This document shows positions 5,849-6,792 of a stretch of 6,792 nt of DNA, piece after piece (the stretch's first letter is position 1; each line of letters opens with the position of its first letter). The notes below the pieces were generated by a model, which was not told the origin of the DNA, did no database searches, and saw only the letters and a program-made list of their open reading frames with translations. The DNA lies in NCBI GenBank assembly GCA_028869325.1, contig JAGWST010000515.1, positions 1 through 6,792 on the forward strand, given 5' to 3'. Source of the DNA: a bacterium. Its GTDB lineage: Bacteria > Vulcanimicrobiota > Vulcanimicrobiia > Vulcanimicrobiales > SCRA01. The position numbers and the translations under genes were made by a program.

Positions 5849-6673
5849 GTGAACCTGCGTCGGCTGCTCGCGGAACGCGGCTTGGCGGCGCGCAAACGGC
5901 TGGGGCAGAACTTTCTCCTCGACACTGCGGCCGCCGCCCGCATCGCCGAGGCGGCGCTGCAAGGCGAGCGCGGACTCCCTGTCTTGGAAGTCGGGCCGGG
6001 TACGGGCACGCTCACGCGCGCGCTGCTCGCGGCGGGAGCCGACCTCACCGCCGTGGAGGTGGACCGGGGCTTGCTCGAGCTGCTGCGCGACTCCAAGGAC
6101 CTGGCCGCCGCGCGGATCATCGCCGGCGACATCCTCGAGTTCGATCTCGCCGCGTACGGCACGCGAGCCGGGCGCTGGGCCGCCTGCGGCAATCTCCCCT
6201 ACTACATCACGACGCCGATCCTCTTCGCGTTGCTGGAGTGCGAGCCGCAGCCCGAGCGCATCGTCGTGATGGTGCAGCGCGAGGTCGCCGATCGCCTCAC
6301 CGCGCGCCCGGGAACGCCGGCGTACGGCGCCCTCTCGGTCGTGGTCGCCTACCGCTCGCGAGCCTCGCGATTGCTGACCCTTCGGCCGGAGGCCTTCCAT
6401 CCGCGCCCGCAGGTCGACTCCACGGTGGTGGTGTTGGAGCGCCATGCGCGGCCTCCGGTGGAGCCGCACGACGCCGCGGCGATGCTGCGCCTGGTGCGCG
6501 CCTCCTTCGCCTATCGGCGCAAAACCTTGGTCAACGCGCTCGAGCTGGCCGAGCCAGCGATCCCGCGCCAGCGAACCGCCGCCGCATTGACGGCGATTGG
6601 CAAGTCTCCCGAGACGCGCGGCGAATCGCTCTCCCTCGATGACTTCTCACGACTCTCCGACGCGCTCGGCTGA
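5849..6673 (+). CDS. rsmA: 16S rRNA (adenine1518-N6/adenine1519-N6)-dimethyltransferase RsmA (KsgA)
   Basis: The enzyme dimethylates two adjacent adenines in the 3' terminal hairpin of 16S rRNA during late 30S assembly, using S-adenosylmethionine. The 274-aa length is typical. Visible motifs are KRLGQNFL at 16-23, the SAM-binding EVGPGTGTLT at 47-56, the acidic ribose contact VEVD at 69-72, GD at 93-94, the catalytic NLPYYITTP at 115-123, MVQREVADRL at 141-150 and FHPRPQVDS at 183-191. A helical C-terminal domain begins around 205 (FAYRRKTLVNAL). The start is GTG at 5849, 9 nt after the yabE stop and without a Shine-Dalgarno, so it probably depends on translational coupling and the yabE promoter. 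A four-codon ATG...TGA ORF at 5841-5852 overlaps the GTG. There is no sign of damage or transfer. Confidence 0.98.
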   Translation: MNLRRLLAERGLAARKRLGQNFLLDTAAAARIAEAALQGERGLPVLEVGPGTGTLTRALLAAGADLTAVEVDRGLLELLRDSKDLAAARIIAGDILEFDLAAYGTRAGRWAACGNLPYYITTPILFALLECEPQPERIVVMVQREVADRLTARPGTPAYGALSVVVAYRSRASRLLTLRPEAFHPRPQVDSTVVVLERHARPPVEPHDAAAMLRLVRASFAYRRKTLVNALELAEPAIPRQRTAAALTAIGKSPETRGESLSLDDFSRLSDALG

Positions 6674-6716
6674 GGCTTTCGCACTCGTCCCCTCGCTCGG
6701 CCTGGCCGCCGGAGCC

Positions 6717-6792
6717 CTAGCGGCCGGATTTCTTGCCGCCGCTGCCGGCGCGCTTGCCGTCGGCGTCCACCTGCACCATTTCGTGGCCTGGC
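6717..6792 (-). CDS. Possible C-terminal tail of a minus-strand gene (partial)
   Basis: Read on the minus strand, 24 codons from the right edge run to a TAG at 6719-6717 and end in the Gly/Lys-rich tail KRAGSGGKKSGR, a common kind of basic C-terminus. Position-specific GC is coding-like (third position about 88 percent, first about 75, second about 58). The gene would converge on rsmA with a 43-nt gap. The plus strand is also open here: an ATG at 6639 gives a hydrophobic reading to the edge, in register with this frame, so one of the two is an artefact. The product is unknown. Confidence 0.42.
   Translation of the reverse strand, partial: PGHEMVQVDADGKRAGSGGKKSGR

Noticed and set aside
4430..6469. 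A 679-codon minus-strand open frame opposite yabE and rsmA
   Set aside because: Both genes on the other strand are unmistakable conserved families; this is their mirror frame, rich in Arg, Gly and Asp.
6674..6730. Terminator after rsmA
   Set aside because: A GGCCGC/GCGGCC inverted repeat with a 10-nt loop is present near 6704-6725, but no T tract follows on either strand and the short stem is typical of GC-rich sequence.
1..6792. CRISPR array, insertion sequence, phage or toxin-antitoxin content
   Set aside because: No spaced direct repeats, transposase, integrase or terminal inverted repeats are visible, and base composition is even across the genes.

Overview
The window is a compact, GC-rich bacterial chromosome segment of ordinary housekeeping genes. 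Five genes and one partial gene on the minus strand occupy about 1-4433. Two plus-strand genes occupy about 4664-6673. A probable minus-strand gene tail sits at the right edge. GTG and TTG starts are common and several genes lack a clear Shine-Dalgarno sequence. The YabE-type gene next to ksgA is an arrangement known from Firmicutes, and the LexA box is of the Gram-positive/actinobacterial kind. Together with the high GC this suggests a high-GC Terrabacteria lineage (for example an Eremiobacterota-like or deep Firmicutes-like bacterium). That placement is inference with low confidence.

Minus strand, in transcription order: (1) a GT4 glycosyltransferase, 4433-3273, probably making glycolipid or surface glycan. 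(2) A near-consensus sigma70 promoter at 3276-3248 whose -35 contains the glycosyltransferase stop codon and whose 17-bp spacer holds a perfect 14-bp match to the Gram-positive SOS (LexA) box. (3) The two genes it drives: an unrecognised 139-aa protein with RNase H-like features (3227-2808) and a 3-methyladenine DNA glycosylase (2794-2174). (4) A second promoter overlapping the glycosylase stop codon, then a leader of about 100 nt with a 12-bp palindrome, then rho (2062-569). (5) A strong intrinsic terminator (545-512), followed almost at once by a 16S/23S pseudouridine synthase of the RsuA/RluB family that runs off the left edge.

Plus strand: an extended -10 promoter at 4509-4538 and a leader of about 119 nt lead to a secreted YabE-type cell-wall protein (signal peptide, three DUF348 repeats, G5, 3D domain; TTG start with a strong Shine-Dalgarno). 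The 16S rRNA dimethyltransferase gene rsmA (ksgA) begins 9 nt after its stop.

The best lead is the SOS-type operator and its operon. It predicts that an undescribed small protein and an alkylation-repair glycosylase are induced together by DNA damage. The rest is well-known machinery: transcription termination, rRNA modification, cell-wall remodelling and glycosyl transfer.
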